This document shows, piece by piece, positions 8,642 to 16,606 of a stretch of 64,000 bases of DNA. The notes beneath the pieces are model-generated. The model saw only the letters and a program-made list of their open reading frames with translations, was not told the origin of the DNA and did not search any database. The stretch spans positions 1 to 64,000 of the forward strand of contig DGHR01000006.1 in assembly GCA_002392745.1 (NCBI GenBank). The letters are read 5' to 3'. This stretch comes from Bacteroidales bacterium UBA3843. GTDB taxonomy: Bacteria; Bacteroidota; Bacteroidia; Bacteroidales; Paludibacteraceae. The translations under genes were made by a program, and so were the position numbers. How positions within the stretch are numbered: the stretch's first letter is position 1; each line of letters starts with the position of its first letter.

Positions 8642-9856
8642 TTGTTCCCTATAGAGATTCATACGGCAGACTGGGTACTGATAGCGATGCTGTCAGTGCT
8701 GTTTATAGCGCAGGTGTATTTTTACGCCCGCTATATGGCCGCTCCGGCACGCAAGATGCGGAAGAAATCTTCCGCTCCCTCTCTGCAAGACGGAGAGGAA
8801 GAACCGGCAGTATCGGTCATTCTCTGTGCGCGGAACGAAGGCGACAACCTGACCAATTATCTGTCGGCATTGCTGACGCAGGACTATCCGACATACGAAG
8901 TGATAGTGGTGAATGACGGTTCGGAGGACAACACCCGCGATGTAATAGAGGATTATATGCTCCGCTATCCCCATCTGCGTACCACGTTTGTGCCTCTGGG
9001 TGCGCGTGTGCGTTCGACCAAGAAACTGGCGTTGACGCTTGGCGCCAAAGCCGCCCGGTACGATTATCTGCTGATGACGGACGCCGACTGTGTGCCGGAG
9101 AGCAGCCAATGGATCCGCGAGATGGTCAAGGGATTTGGGAAAGTACCAAGTGACAAAGGACCAAGTGACCAAGTACCAAGTGACCAAGTACCAAGTACAA
9201 AGGATATTGTCTTGGGTTTCGGGGCGTATTTTGCTGAAAAAGGTCATGTGAACAGGCTGGTGCGGTATGATACACTCTTCAACGGTCTGCATTACCTCGG
9301 CGCTGCATTGTGCGGTCATCCGTATATGGGTGTCGGCCGCAACCTGGCGTACCGCAAGTCGCTTTTCTTCGAGTCGGGCGGGTTCACCCACCTGATGACC
9401 AGTAGTGCCGGAGACGATGACCTATTTGTGAACCACACCGCCACCGGGGAGAATACGACGGTAGTGCTCAGCCGCGAGTCCATCACCTGGTCTCCTGCCA
9501 AGAAGACGATGAAAGAGTGGTGGCAGCAGAAACGCCGTCATCTGTCCGTCTCGCCGTCCTACCGCCGCGACACACAATGGCGGTTAGTCATCGAACCAGT
9601 GATACGAGGATTATTCTATGCCGCAATCCTTGCCGCCGTCATCTATAGCCTCCGCACGTTGAACTTCCTCCCGCTGTACATCGCGCTGGTGCTGTTCCTG
9701 ACCCGCTGGCTGCTTCAGACGCTCATACTGAATGTGTCTGCGCGGCGGATGGGAGTGCATGGCTTTCAGCCGCAGAGCGTATTGTGGTTTGACATAGTGC
9801 TCCCACTGGTGAATCTATGGATGCTGGCCACCCCGAAACGCAAAATCAAATGGTAG
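8642..9856 (+). CDS. Membrane-anchored family 2 glycosyltransferase with repeat insertion
   Basis: 404 residues from a TTG start; the first ATG (8690) would cut into TM1. One TM segment at residues ~10-32, GT2 core at ~55-300 and two or three TM segments at the end (310-395). Core signatures: VSVILCARNEGDN, VIVVNDGSEDNTRD, the DXD-type TDADC (DAD at 147-149), GDDDLFVN and QQKRRH, corresponding to the acceptor D and the Q/RxxRW loop. The family transfers a sugar from a nucleotide donor to a lipid or growing glycan at the inner membrane. Residues ~167-188 (KVPSDKGPSDQVPSDQVPST) are pure repeat DNA inserted right after the DXD region. The next gene is ~35 bases downstream. Acceptor unknown. Confidence 0.85.
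   Translation: MFPIEIHTADWVLIAMLSVLFIAQVYFYARYMAAPARKMRKKSSAPSLQDGEEEPAVSVILCARNEGDNLTNYLSALLTQDYPTYEVIVVNDGSEDNTRDVIEDYMLRYPHLRTTFVPLGARVRSTKKLALTLGAKAARYDYLLMTDADCVPESSQWIREMVKGFGKVPSDKGPSDQVPSDQVPSTKDIVLGFGAYFAEKGHVNRLVRYDTLFNGLHYLGAALCGHPYMGVGRNLAYRKSLFFESGGFTHLMTSSAGDDDLFVNHTATGENTTVVLSRESITWSPAKKTMKEWWQQKRRHLSVSPSYRRDTQWRLVIEPVIRGLFYAAILAAVIYSLRTLNFLPLYIALVLFLTRWLLQTLILNVSARRMGVHGFQPQSVLWFDIVLPLVNLWMLATPKRKIKW
9140..9203. repeat. In-frame GTACCAAGTGACC repeat array within the glycosyltransferase
   Basis: About seven variant units of AAGTACC/AAGTGAC(C/A)/AAGGACC in 64 bases, ending GTACAAAGG. It has the same words as the intergenic array at 3771-3824 but is translated as part of the GT2 core loop. 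Confidence 0.85.
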
Positions 9857-9892
9857 AAACAACGTATAACGAATAAAAAAAGCAAATAGTCT

Positions 9893-10198
9893 ATGGAAGA
9901 GAAGAAACTGAATATCAACATCGCTCCTGACAAACAGCAGGGCGTGTTTGCCAACCTTGCGCTGATAGCGCATACTCCCACAGAGTTTGTGCTGGATTTC
10001 GCACAAATAATGCCCGGTCTGCAACAAGCCAACGTGGTGTCCCGCGTAGTGGTAACCCCCGACCAGGCGAAGAAGATTCTGGGTGCATTGGGCAGCAACA
10101 TCGCCCAGTACGAAAAGAAATTCGGCACGATAAACCCCATCGGCGGACCGCTTCCCGGCAGCACTATCTCAGTGCCCTTTACCGGAGGAGAAGCCTAA
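9893..10198 (+). CDS. DUF3467 family protein
   Basis: 101 residues. Small cytoplasmic protein matching DUF3467: LNINIAPDKQQGVFANLALI, HTPTEFVLDFAQIMPG, VVSRVVVTPDQAKKILGAL and QYEKKFG. The family is widespread in Bacteroidota and its biochemical role is not established. It sits directly downstream of the glycosyltransferase and has the conventional family length. A highly structured intergenic stretch follows. Confidence 0.88.
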   Translation: MEEKKLNINIAPDKQQGVFANLALIAHTPTEFVLDFAQIMPGLQQANVVSRVVVTPDQAKKILGALGSNIAQYEKKFGTINPIGGPLPGSTISVPFTGGEA

Positions 10199-10378
10199 TC
10201 GCGTTCGGCAAATGGATCGCAAGAGCCAAACCGCTCCGCTAATTGGCAAGTGCGACCATTGCCTCCGAGGTTCTATGTGTTGCCTGCAACACTCGAAGTG
10301 CTATCCGAAGCACTTCTTCACCCACAAAAATTAGAAATTTTAGGGGGCCTCATCTTAAAAATCTAAATTATCAATATT
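10199..10378 (+). other. Structured intergenic segment upstream of the nucleoside phosphorylase gene
   Basis: Visible pairings: 10211-10221 with 10251-10260 (one bulged base), an inner GCCAA/TTGGC pair (10225-10229 with 10243-10247), hairpin GTTGC-ct-GCAAC (10279-10290), and an 8-bp hairpin GAAGTGCT/AGCACTTC (10295-10302 with 10309-10316). No coding frame is convincing. It could be a structured leader RNA for the downstream gene or a DNA-level repeat. No recognised riboswitch class was identified. Confidence 0.45.
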
Positions 10379-11254
10379 ATGAAAACATTTCCAGCTTCGC
10401 AGTTAATCATCAATGCGGATGGTTCTGCATTTCATCTGCACCTCAAGCCTGAGTTCTTGGCAGACAAAGTGATCTTGGTCGGCGACCAGGACCGAGTAAA
10501 TATGGTAGCATCCTTCTTTGACGAAGGCTCTATCGAGTGCGACGTTCAGAGTCGCGAGTTCCATACCATCACCGGTAAGTTTCACGGCAAACGCATCTCG
10601 TGTATCTCGACGGGTATCGGTACCGATAACTGCGACATCGTGATGAACGAGATAGATGCGCTGGCGAATATCGATTTCGCTACCCGCACAGAGAAATCCG
10701 AAAAACGGGTGCTCGACATCGTCCGTATCGGTACATGCGGCGGAATGCAGGAGGATATACCTCTGGGTACGTTCCTCGTCAGCCAGAAATCCATCGGTTT
10801 TGACGGAGTGCTGGCTTTCTATGAGGACCGCGACAAGATATCCGACCTCGGTTTCGAGAAGGCATTCGTAGATTTCGTGGGCTATCCCAAGAAGGCGGCA
10901 GTGCCGTACGTAGTGGCAGCTAATCCGGCGCTGGTTGACCGTATCGCCAAAGACGACATGATGCGCGGATGCACGATTGCCGCCAACGGTTTCTATGGTC
11001 CTCAAGGCCGCGTGCTGCGCGTAGGTCTGGCAGTGCCCGATATCAACGAGAAGATTACAGATTTCCGCTATGAGGGTCAGCGTATTACCAACTATGAGAT
11101 GGAGGGTTCGTGTATCGCCGGTCTGGCACTGCACATGGGGCACCGCGCCATGACGGTATGCTGTGTTATCGCACAGCGCAAGATTGAGGCGGCGAACACC
11201 GATTACAAACCGCGTATCAAAGAGTTGGTTAAGACCGTACTGGAGAGAATCTAA
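10379..11254 (+). CDS. Nucleoside phosphorylase (uridine phosphorylase-like)
   Basis: 291 residues. Member of the PNP/UDP phosphorylase family, which splits nucleosides with phosphate into base and ribose-1-phosphate for salvage. Visible elements: VGDQDRVNMVASFFD near the N-terminus, the phosphate and substrate loops STGIGTDNCDIVMNEI and RIGTCGGMQEDIPLGTF, and the ribose-binding NYEMEGSCIAGLA (MEGS-type ME motif), all in family order. The length is slightly above E. coli Udp (253 aa) because of an N-terminal extension typical of Bacteroidota members. Substrate (uridine or another nucleoside) cannot be fixed by eye. The next gene starts at a GTG 3 bases after its stop, suggesting an operon. 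Confidence 0.87.
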   Translation: MKTFPASQLIINADGSAFHLHLKPEFLADKVILVGDQDRVNMVASFFDEGSIECDVQSREFHTITGKFHGKRISCISTGIGTDNCDIVMNEIDALANIDFATRTEKSEKRVLDIVRIGTCGGMQEDIPLGTFLVSQKSIGFDGVLAFYEDRDKISDLGFEKAFVDFVGYPKKAAVPYVVAANPALVDRIAKDDMMRGCTIAANGFYGPQGRVLRVGLAVPDINEKITDFRYEGQRITNYEMEGSCIAGLALHMGHRAMTVCCVIAQRKIEAANTDYKPRIKELVKTVLERI

Positions 11255-11257
11255 TCT

Positions 11258-12358
11258 GTGTCCAAACTCCTGTCGGATTATATCTTTTCCGCCTCGATGC
11301 GCTATGAGGCGCACAGGATGATTGTATCCATCCGTCCGGACGAAGAACCCCTGGATTTCGGAGGGTTCTTCGCTGCGGCGATGATGGCGGTTTCGCTCGT
11401 TCATACCGACGAAGGCGATGCGCGAGGAATCACGCTCGATTCCGACGAAACCATCGCCCGTTTTTTCGATTGCTATGAGGACGAAGTGCTCCGCGATGAC
11501 TGGGGCTATCTGCGCGCAGAGCAGATGCAACTTCACGACGTCCATGTCCAGCTCGCAGTCTCTACCGTCACGCTCCAGCAACTATGCCCCAACGCCCGTC
11601 TCCTGACGCTTCTGATGCGGCTCGTGGAGAGCTATATGCATCGGCTGGTGAAAGAAGAATTCGGCGAACATATCTGGGACCGGCAGCCGTGGAAAGTCCC
11701 CTTCGCACAATGGTTATGGTCAGCGGTGCAATTAGAGACCATCCGCCAGCGCTATCTCCATACCAACTGGTTCGATGCCGCTACTGTCATGGCCTTGGCG
11801 GACGCCCCCGAGGAGGAGCAACCTACCTTCTTTTTCGAAGGCGAAAAGGCGGAGGATATCCTGTCCCGCTATTTCCAATGGCTGAGCACGGAGTACGAAG
11901 CGCAGACCAAAGAGTTTCCGGGGGCACAGATTACCGGCGAGGATCGTGAGTTTATCCTCTCCCAAGAGACCGATTTCGCCTTCCTCGACGATGAACTATC
12001 CGCCCTCTCGCCGGAGCAACGCCGGCTATGGCAACAATGGCTCGATACATGGACGGATTTTATCCGGGACAAACTCGCTCCCGCTACACCCGGTCTCGCT
12101 CATAAAAAATCGCGTCAGGAATTATTCCTCGATACCGTTCTCCCCGTTCCGCAGCAAAACAGTTATGCCGCAGTGCGCGAATATATCCGCGAACGGTCCA
12201 AATACGACAAAGAATTTCAGAAATTTGTCCAATCCCGAAAAAGGACAGAATTATGCGACCAACTGAGCTCTATGTTCGGCTGGTATGTGGATCCTAATCC
12301 CTTGGGAAAGAGCCTCAACCGCCGGCTCAAACACCCCAAGAAATCCCATCTGCAATAA
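11258..12358 (+). CDS. Conserved-looking hypothetical protein, cytoplasmic
   Basis: 366 residues from a GTG codon 3 bases after the nucleoside phosphorylase stop. I do not recognise the family. It is rich in Trp, Glu and Leu, has no signal peptide or membrane segment, and appears largely helical. The C-terminal third (SYAAVREYIRERSKYDKEFQKFV) is strongly charged and ends with a basic tail (LNRRLKHPKKSH). Tight spacing to the upstream gene implies co-transcription, and a strong terminator follows immediately. It precedes a DUF3987 gene, but that gene has its own promoter, so the two need not be linked. Confidence 0.6.
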   Translation: MSKLLSDYIFSASMRYEAHRMIVSIRPDEEPLDFGGFFAAAMMAVSLVHTDEGDARGITLDSDETIARFFDCYEDEVLRDDWGYLRAEQMQLHDVHVQLAVSTVTLQQLCPNARLLTLLMRLVESYMHRLVKEEFGEHIWDRQPWKVPFAQWLWSAVQLETIRQRYLHTNWFDAATVMALADAPEEEQPTFFFEGEKAEDILSRYFQWLSTEYEAQTKEFPGAQITGEDREFILSQETDFAFLDDELSALSPEQRRLWQQWLDTWTDFIRDKLAPATPGLAHKKSRQELFLDTVLPVPQQNSYAAVREYIRERSKYDKEFQKFVQSRKRTELCDQLSSMFGWYVDPNPLGKSLNRRLKHPKKSHLQ

Positions 12359-12374
12359 TAACCGTTTTTCCCCT

Positions 12375-12402
12375 AAAAGGACGTCACCCGACGTCCTTTT
12401 TT
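12375..12402 (+). terminator. Rho-independent terminator after the 11258-12358 gene
   Basis: AAAAGGACGTC pairs with GACGTCCTTTT around the loop ACCC (11 bp counting C12385-G12390) and runs into a T tract. It ends the nucleoside phosphorylase unit. Confidence 0.88.
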
Positions 12403-12436
12403 CATGTCCGTCCTTTTCAAAGGACACTTTCCGCCG

Positions 12437-12444
12437 TAATTTTG
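12437..12444 (+). promoter_or_regulatory. -7 promoter box for the DUF3987 gene
   Basis: TAATTTTG, ~23 bases upstream of the ATG at 12468, following the terminator of the previous unit. Confidence 0.65.
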
Positions 12445-12467
12445 TACCCGATTTTACTATTTAACAA

Positions 12468-13745
12468 ATGAATGCTATGCAAAATTTTCAGAAACTCAAC
12501 CCGGAGGAACAGGCCAACCTCCACATCGTGTCTAACATGGATGAAACGAACCTGCCGCCGTTCCTGCAATCGCTCCTCTCGCTTGCCTCAACGCCTGCCG
12601 AGAAAGACATGCTGCTCCTCTCCTCTCTAACCGCATGCGGTGCGTGCATGCCTAATCTCTATTGTCGTTACGGCATTGCCGCCAAGCGCTATTACCCGAA
12701 TCTCCAGCTTTTTATCGTCGGTTCTGCGGCGTGCGGCAAAGGAATCGCCAACCTTGCGCTTGAGCTGGTCAAACCAATCCATGAAGCCACGCCCCTCATC
12801 ATCCCGGGCGATGCCACCTATCCGGCTTTCTACCGGACCCTGGCTAAACAGAACGGACGAGGCTACATCCACGAGTCCGAAGGCTCGGTCATCACTGACA
12901 TCTGGCGCTCATCGACCGCCAACTACAACACTGCGCTTCGTAAAGCAGCCGAACACGAACCGATCTCACAGGCCCGGTGCAAAGCCTGTTCCGTCATCAA
13001 CAACCCTCAGCTGTCCATGGTTCTGACCGGCACTTTCAGCCAGTACCGCGCACTCGTGCCGAGTATCGAGAACGGCTATTTCTCGCGACTGCTGACCCTC
13101 ATCATCGACGAGTCTCGGGCCTTCTCCTCCCGTTATGTCGAACCCGAAGGGCGAACCGACACCCTCATCCGGGACTGCGCCGGCCAACTCTACCGTCTCT
13201 ATGAGACCTTATTATTTTCGCGCCCGCGTGAGTTCGTCCTCAGCCGGGAACAGAGAGCCCGTCTCGGCACGCATCTGGAGAACGCGTACCCCATGCTCAT
13301 CCGCCTCCTCGGCGAAGACTTCCACTCCGTCATCCTCCGTATGGCCATCCATATCGAGCGCATCGCCATGATTCTCACCGCTCTTCGTCTGGGCGAAGAG
13401 CAACTACGAATTACAAATCACGAACAACGAATGGAATGTGCAGATGAGGATTATAATACAGCAGAGATGATAGGCAACAAACTGATCCTGCATATGGCAC
13501 AGGCGTACCAGATGGTGAAGGGAGAAGAGAAAGTGGAGCAACTGCAAGTGAAAGCACTGGACCAGAAGCAGATACTATTAGAATTGCTTCCAGAAGAGTT
13601 TAACAGCAGGCAGATGGTAGAAGAGGCGAAGTTGCAAGGCGTGCCCAGACGCACTATATTCAGATGGAGCGAAGAATGGATTCATTCCGGCGTGATACAA
13701 AAGATCCGACACGGAGTGTATCGGAAGAGCCTTGCTGTGGCATAG
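12468..13745 (+). CDS. DUF3987 family protein (primase/helicase-like ATPase)
   Basis: 425 residues. Matches DUF3987: LPPFLQSLLSLASTPAEKDMLLLSSL, PNLQLFIVGSAACGKG (a degenerate P-loop, GSAACGKG), IHESEGSVITDIW, and PQLSMVLTGTFSQYRAL, ending with a helical, winged-helix-like C-terminus (FNSRQMVEEAKLQGVPRRTI). DUF3987 proteins are often found on mobile elements and are thought to be replication or primase-associated ATPases; that role is inferred here. Residues around 312-322 (LRITNHEQRME) are encoded by repeat-like DNA (ACGAATTACAAATCACGAAC). A repeat-rich non-coding stretch and another conserved small protein follow, an arrangement reminiscent of a degraded mobile element. Confidence 0.78.
   Translation: MNAMQNFQKLNPEEQANLHIVSNMDETNLPPFLQSLLSLASTPAEKDMLLLSSLTACGACMPNLYCRYGIAAKRYYPNLQLFIVGSAACGKGIANLALELVKPIHEATPLIIPGDATYPAFYRTLAKQNGRGYIHESEGSVITDIWRSSTANYNTALRKAAEHEPISQARCKACSVINNPQLSMVLTGTFSQYRALVPSIENGYFSRLLTLIIDESRAFSSRYVEPEGRTDTLIRDCAGQLYRLYETLLFSRPREFVLSREQRARLGTHLENAYPMLIRLLGEDFHSVILRMAIHIERIAMILTALRLGEEQLRITNHEQRMECADEDYNTAEMIGNKLILHMAQAYQMVKGEEKVEQLQVKALDQKQILLELLPEEFNSRQMVEEAKLQGVPRRTIFRWSEEWIHSGVIQKIRHGVYRKSLAVA
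13403..13432. repeat. In-frame ACGAATTAC/AATCACGAAC repeat within the DUF3987 gene
   Basis: CTACGAATTACAAATCACGA followed by ACAACGAATG. Related strings (ATTACGAATTA) occur in the intergenic spacers at 47905, 50228 and 51467. Here the sequence is translated in frame. Confidence 0.5.
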
Positions 13746-13752
13746 GGTAAGG

Positions 13753-13789
13753 GTAGGTAATGAGTAGGTAATGAGTAGGTAATGAGTAG
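13753..13789. repeat. 11-bp tandem repeat, 3.4 copies
   Basis: Three exact copies of GTAGGTAATGA (13753-13785) followed by a partial unit, immediately after the DUF3987 stop codon. Non-coding. Confidence 0.9.
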
Positions 13790-13902
13790 CATAATGACTA
13801 ACGAACCATTAATGAATCTCTAACTTATCTCTAACGCCATGCAGGGCAAACCGGTTGCAAAAACTTGCAGTTTGGTTTACGATGGCATCCGAAAAAAATG
13901 TA

Positions 13903-13994
13903 TGGCACAAATGGCACTATTGGCACTTAGGCGGATAAGAAAAGTGCGGAAAGCAAAGAAAATACAGGAAAGTGCCAAAGTGCCGAAAGTGCCA
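13903..13994. other. Inverted array of TGGCAC words at 9-base spacing
   Basis: TGGCAC occurs at 13903, 13912 and 13921 with exact 9-base spacing, and the inverse GTGCC at 13972, 13980 and 13989. The two halves can fold into a long imperfect hairpin or serve as an array of protein-binding sites. A small frame across the region (13839-14042) reads as low-complexity protein and is not called. The rest of the 13746-14048 gap holds no other recognisable gene. Confidence 0.5.
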
Positions 13995-14048
13995 GTACAA
14001 ATTTTTTGGAACATTTTTGATAATTTCAGACAAATAAAATAAATTATT

Positions 14049-14432
14049 ATGGCACAATTTGAAACATCCGCCGGTATCGAAGAAATCACCGGCAAACTGA
14101 GTAAGAAACAATCATTGACCACTCGCCAGAAACACTGGCACTATCCGGACGGCAGGGTCTTCGGCTGCGGACCGAAGGAGATATACGCTCAGCAAGCGCG
14201 CGATTACAAGCGCCACCCCCGCACGGCGGCAGAGACGGCACAGCACAGCCGATGGGTGGCAGCCTGTCAGGAGGCGGCGCGTATAGCCAAGGATACTACA
14301 CATCCCCGGTACGCGGAGATGGTAGCCCGACATGCCGCACAGCTCCACGGAACGCCCGATCCCGCGCTCGGTAAGAAACGCATCTGCCAGTTCGGCAACT
14401 TCGTACGCGCCGTACTCGTCCGAGAACCATAA
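14049..14432 (+). CDS. Small basic protein of unknown function
   Basis: 127 residues, basic, no signal peptide. It begins MAQFETSAGIEEITGKLSKK and contains WHYPDGRVFGCGPKE and a C-terminal RICQFGNFVRAVLVRE, resembling a group of short Bacteroidales hypothetical proteins that start with a xxGIxEIxGxLxKK pattern and end in a conserved YxTLRGFIxAQL-like segment. No function is known to me. A strong UUCG-loop terminator follows directly. The preceding spacer holds the TGGCAC array, and its own first codons include the same word. Confidence 0.62.
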   Translation: MAQFETSAGIEEITGKLSKKQSLTTRQKHWHYPDGRVFGCGPKEIYAQQARDYKRHPRTAAETAQHSRWVAACQEAARIAKDTTHPRYAEMVARHAAQLHGTPDPALGKKRICQFGNFVRAVLVREP

Positions 14433-14434
14433 AC

Positions 14435-14465
14435 AAAAAAATCGTCCTTCGGGGCGATTTTTTTT
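14435..14465 (+). terminator. Rho-independent terminator with UUCG tetraloop
   Basis: AAAAAAATCGTCC-TTCG-GGGCGATTTTTTT: a 12-13 bp stem, stable UUCG loop and T tract, right after the small basic protein gene. Confidence 0.92.
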
Positions 14466-14518
14466 ATGGAATACAAGAGAAATATTCTCGAAGCCTTGTG
14501 TAATTCAAGAAAAAATAG

Positions 14519-14526
14519 TACCTTTG
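14519..14526 (+). promoter_or_regulatory. -7 promoter box for the dipeptidyl peptidase III gene
   Basis: TACCTTTG, 25 bases upstream of the ATG at 14551, with a TTG-type -33 element near 14496. Confidence 0.65.
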
Positions 14527-14550
14527 TGCGCAATTTATACGATTAAGTCT

Positions 14551-16575
14551 ATGAAAAAGAACATGTTTAATCCGGTGACGATGCGCCTGTGCACATTGTG
14601 TGTTGTCACATTGTCACTCCTGTTTGCGGGATGCCGTAAACAAGAATCTTCTTTCCAATACAACGTGGACAAGTTTTATGATTTAGAGATTCTTCGGTAC
14701 GATGTGCCGGAGTTTGATTCGCTGAGTTTGCAGCAAAAGCAGCTCGTGTATTGCCTGAGCGAAGCCGCCCTCTGGGGTCGCGACATCCTGTTTGACCAGA
14801 ACGGACGGTATAACTTGCGTATCAGAAGAGCTTTGGAGGCTCTTTATAGTCAAAAGTCAAAAGTCGAAAGCCAAGAGGCGGAGTGGGATGCTCTTGAGCG
14901 GTATTTGAAACGCGTGTGGTTCAGCAACGGTATTCACCATCACTACAGCGAAGACAAGTTCCTGCCGGAGTTCTCGCAAGAGTGGTTTGTGAATGCCTGC
15001 GAGCAAGCGGGTGTGGAATACGACCCGGCTATTCTGCCCGTCATGTTCGACCCGGCCGTCATGCCCAAGCGCACGACGGCACAGGACGGCGTGGACCTGG
15101 TGCTCAACTCCGCCGGCAACTACTATGGCGAGGGTGTAACGCAGGCTGAAGCCGAGGCATGGTATGCTGCGCACAAGGACAACAGCCCCGAGCCTCTCTG
15201 GATCGGTCTGAACTCCAAACTGGTCAAGAATGAAGCCGGCGAGATAGAGGAGCGCGTCTATAAAGTAGGCGGTCTCTACGGCGAGGCGCTGGAGCATGTG
15301 GTTTACTGGCTCAAAGAGGCACTGAAGTACGCCGAGAACGACGCCCAGAAACTGGCGATAGAGAAGATGATAGCCTTCAACGAGACGGGCGACCTGAAGA
15401 CCTTTAATGAATATTGTATCGCGTGGGTGAAAGACCTTGACAGCCGTGTTGACTACGTGAACGGCTTCACGGAGACATACTCCGACCCGCTGGGTATCAC
15501 CGGCACATGGGAGAGTATGGTCAACTTCAAAGACCTGGCTGCCACCAAGCGCACGGAGACGATATCGAAGAACGCACAGTGGTTCGAGGACCACTCGACC
15601 ACCGACCCCAAATACAAGAAAGAGGAAGTGAAGGGCGTGTCGGCTAAGGTGATTACGGCGGCTATTCTCGCCGGCGACTGCTATCCCGCTACGCCCATCG
15701 GTATCAACCTGCCGAACGCCAACTGGATCCGCAAGGAGTACGGCTCCAAGTCCGTCACGATAGACAACCTCGTGCACGCCTATAACGAAGCGGCGAAAGG
15801 CAACGGATTCAACGAGGAGTTCATGATAGACGATGAGACACGTGCGCTCTATGAGAAATACGGCGCTGTTTGCGGCGACCTGCATACGGACCTGCATGAG
15901 TGCGTCGGTCACGGAAGCGGCAAGCTGATGCCGGGTGTGACCAAGGATGCCCTCAAGGAGCACGCATCGACTATCGAAGAGGCGCGTGCGGATTTGTTCG
16001 GTTTGTATTTCCTGGGCGACCCGAAACTGGTGGAACTGGGCTTGCTGCCTTCTGCCGATGCCTACAAAGCCGGCTACTACCAGCAACAGATGAACGGCCT
16101 GATGACCCAACTCGTGCGTATCGAGCCGGGCAAGGACATCGAGGAGGCACACATGCGCAACCGCCAGCTCATTGCCAACTGGGTCTATGAGCACGCCACG
16201 AACAAGGAGGTGGAGATTGTTGAACGTGACGGCAAGCACTATCTGCAAATCAACGATTACGAGGGTCTGCGCCGCCTCTATGGCGAACTGCTGGCAGAGA
16301 TACAGCGCATCACGTCCGAGGGCGATTATGCTGCGGCAAAAGAGATGGTGGAGAAATACGCCGTGAAGGTCAATCCCGAACTGCACCAAGAGATATTGGC
16401 GCGCTACAAGAAACTGAACCTCGCACCGTATAAAGGATTTGTCAATCCGGTTTATACGGCGGTACGCAATGCCGAAGGCGAGATTACGGACGTGAAGATT
16501 GATTTCACCGAAGGCTACACGGAGCAGCACCTACGTTACAGCAAGGACTACAGTCCGCTGCCCGATATCAATTGA
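14551..16575 (+). CDS. Dipeptidyl peptidase III (M49) lipoprotein
   Basis: 674 residues from MKKNMFNPV; the frame is open further upstream, but the promoter box lies 25 bases before this ATG and a lipoprotein signal follows it (LLFAGC, Cys ~30). M49 enzymes release dipeptides from peptide N-termini. The zinc site is clear: HECVGH at 449-454 followed by GSGKL, and the second motif EEARAD from residue 476 (family EECRAE-like). GITGTWESMVN and the NKEVEIVERDGKHY segment are also family-like. Residues ~100-109 (SQKSKVESQE) derive from a short AGTCAAA repeat. Length fits bacterial M49 proteins (~650-700). Probably anchored to an envelope membrane; the repeat-led EPSPS-like fusion gene starts 21 bases after its stop. 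Confidence 0.9.
   Translation: MKKNMFNPVTMRLCTLCVVTLSLLFAGCRKQESSFQYNVDKFYDLEILRYDVPEFDSLSLQQKQLVYCLSEAALWGRDILFDQNGRYNLRIRRALEALYSQKSKVESQEAEWDALERYLKRVWFSNGIHHHYSEDKFLPEFSQEWFVNACEQAGVEYDPAILPVMFDPAVMPKRTTAQDGVDLVLNSAGNYYGEGVTQAEAEAWYAAHKDNSPEPLWIGLNSKLVKNEAGEIEERVYKVGGLYGEALEHVVYWLKEALKYAENDAQKLAIEKMIAFNETGDLKTFNEYCIAWVKDLDSRVDYVNGFTETYSDPLGITGTWESMVNFKDLAATKRTETISKNAQWFEDHSTTDPKYKKEEVKGVSAKVITAAILAGDCYPATPIGINLPNANWIRKEYGSKSVTIDNLVHAYNEAAKGNGFNEEFMIDDETRALYEKYGAVCGDLHTDLHECVGHGSGKLMPGVTKDALKEHASTIEEARADLFGLYFLGDPKLVELGLLPSADAYKAGYYQQQMNGLMTQLVRIEPGKDIEEAHMRNRQLIANWVYEHATNKEVEIVERDGKHYLQINDYEGLRRLYGELLAEIQRITSEGDYAAAKEMVEKYAVKVNPELHQEILARYKKLNLAPYKGFVNPVYTAVRNAEGEITDVKIDFTEGYTEQHLRYSKDYSPLPDIN
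14848..14876. repeat. In-frame AAAGTC repeat within the M49 peptidase
   Basis: AGTCAAAAGTCAAAAGTCGA plus AAGCCAAG, translated in frame as SQKSKVESQ. It resembles the intergenic AAAGTTAAAAGTTG-type strings seen elsewhere. Confidence 0.55.
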
Positions 16576-16606
16576 TGTACGAAGGAACGATGTACGATGT
16601 ACGAAG
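16575..16606. repeat. GTACGAAGG/ACGATGTAC repeat that supplies a start codon
   Basis: ATGTACGAAGGAACGATGTA followed by CGATGTACGAAG. The third ATG in it (16597) is the only one in frame with the EPSPS-like product, so the first four codons of that gene are repeat-derived. Confidence 0.8.

Noticed and set aside
13839..14042. 67-codon frame after the DUF3987 gene
   Set aside because: It reads across the TGGCAC array and gives a low-complexity Lys/Arg/Val protein; the DNA-level repeat pattern explains the sequence better.
14857..16530. Long open frame (557 codons) on the minus strand opposite the dipeptidyl peptidase III gene
   Set aside because: It mirrors the codon pattern of a clearly conserved M49 gene with zinc motifs on the plus strand; no domain or start signal supports the antisense frame. 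Similar antisense frames opposite other real genes were dropped for the same reason.
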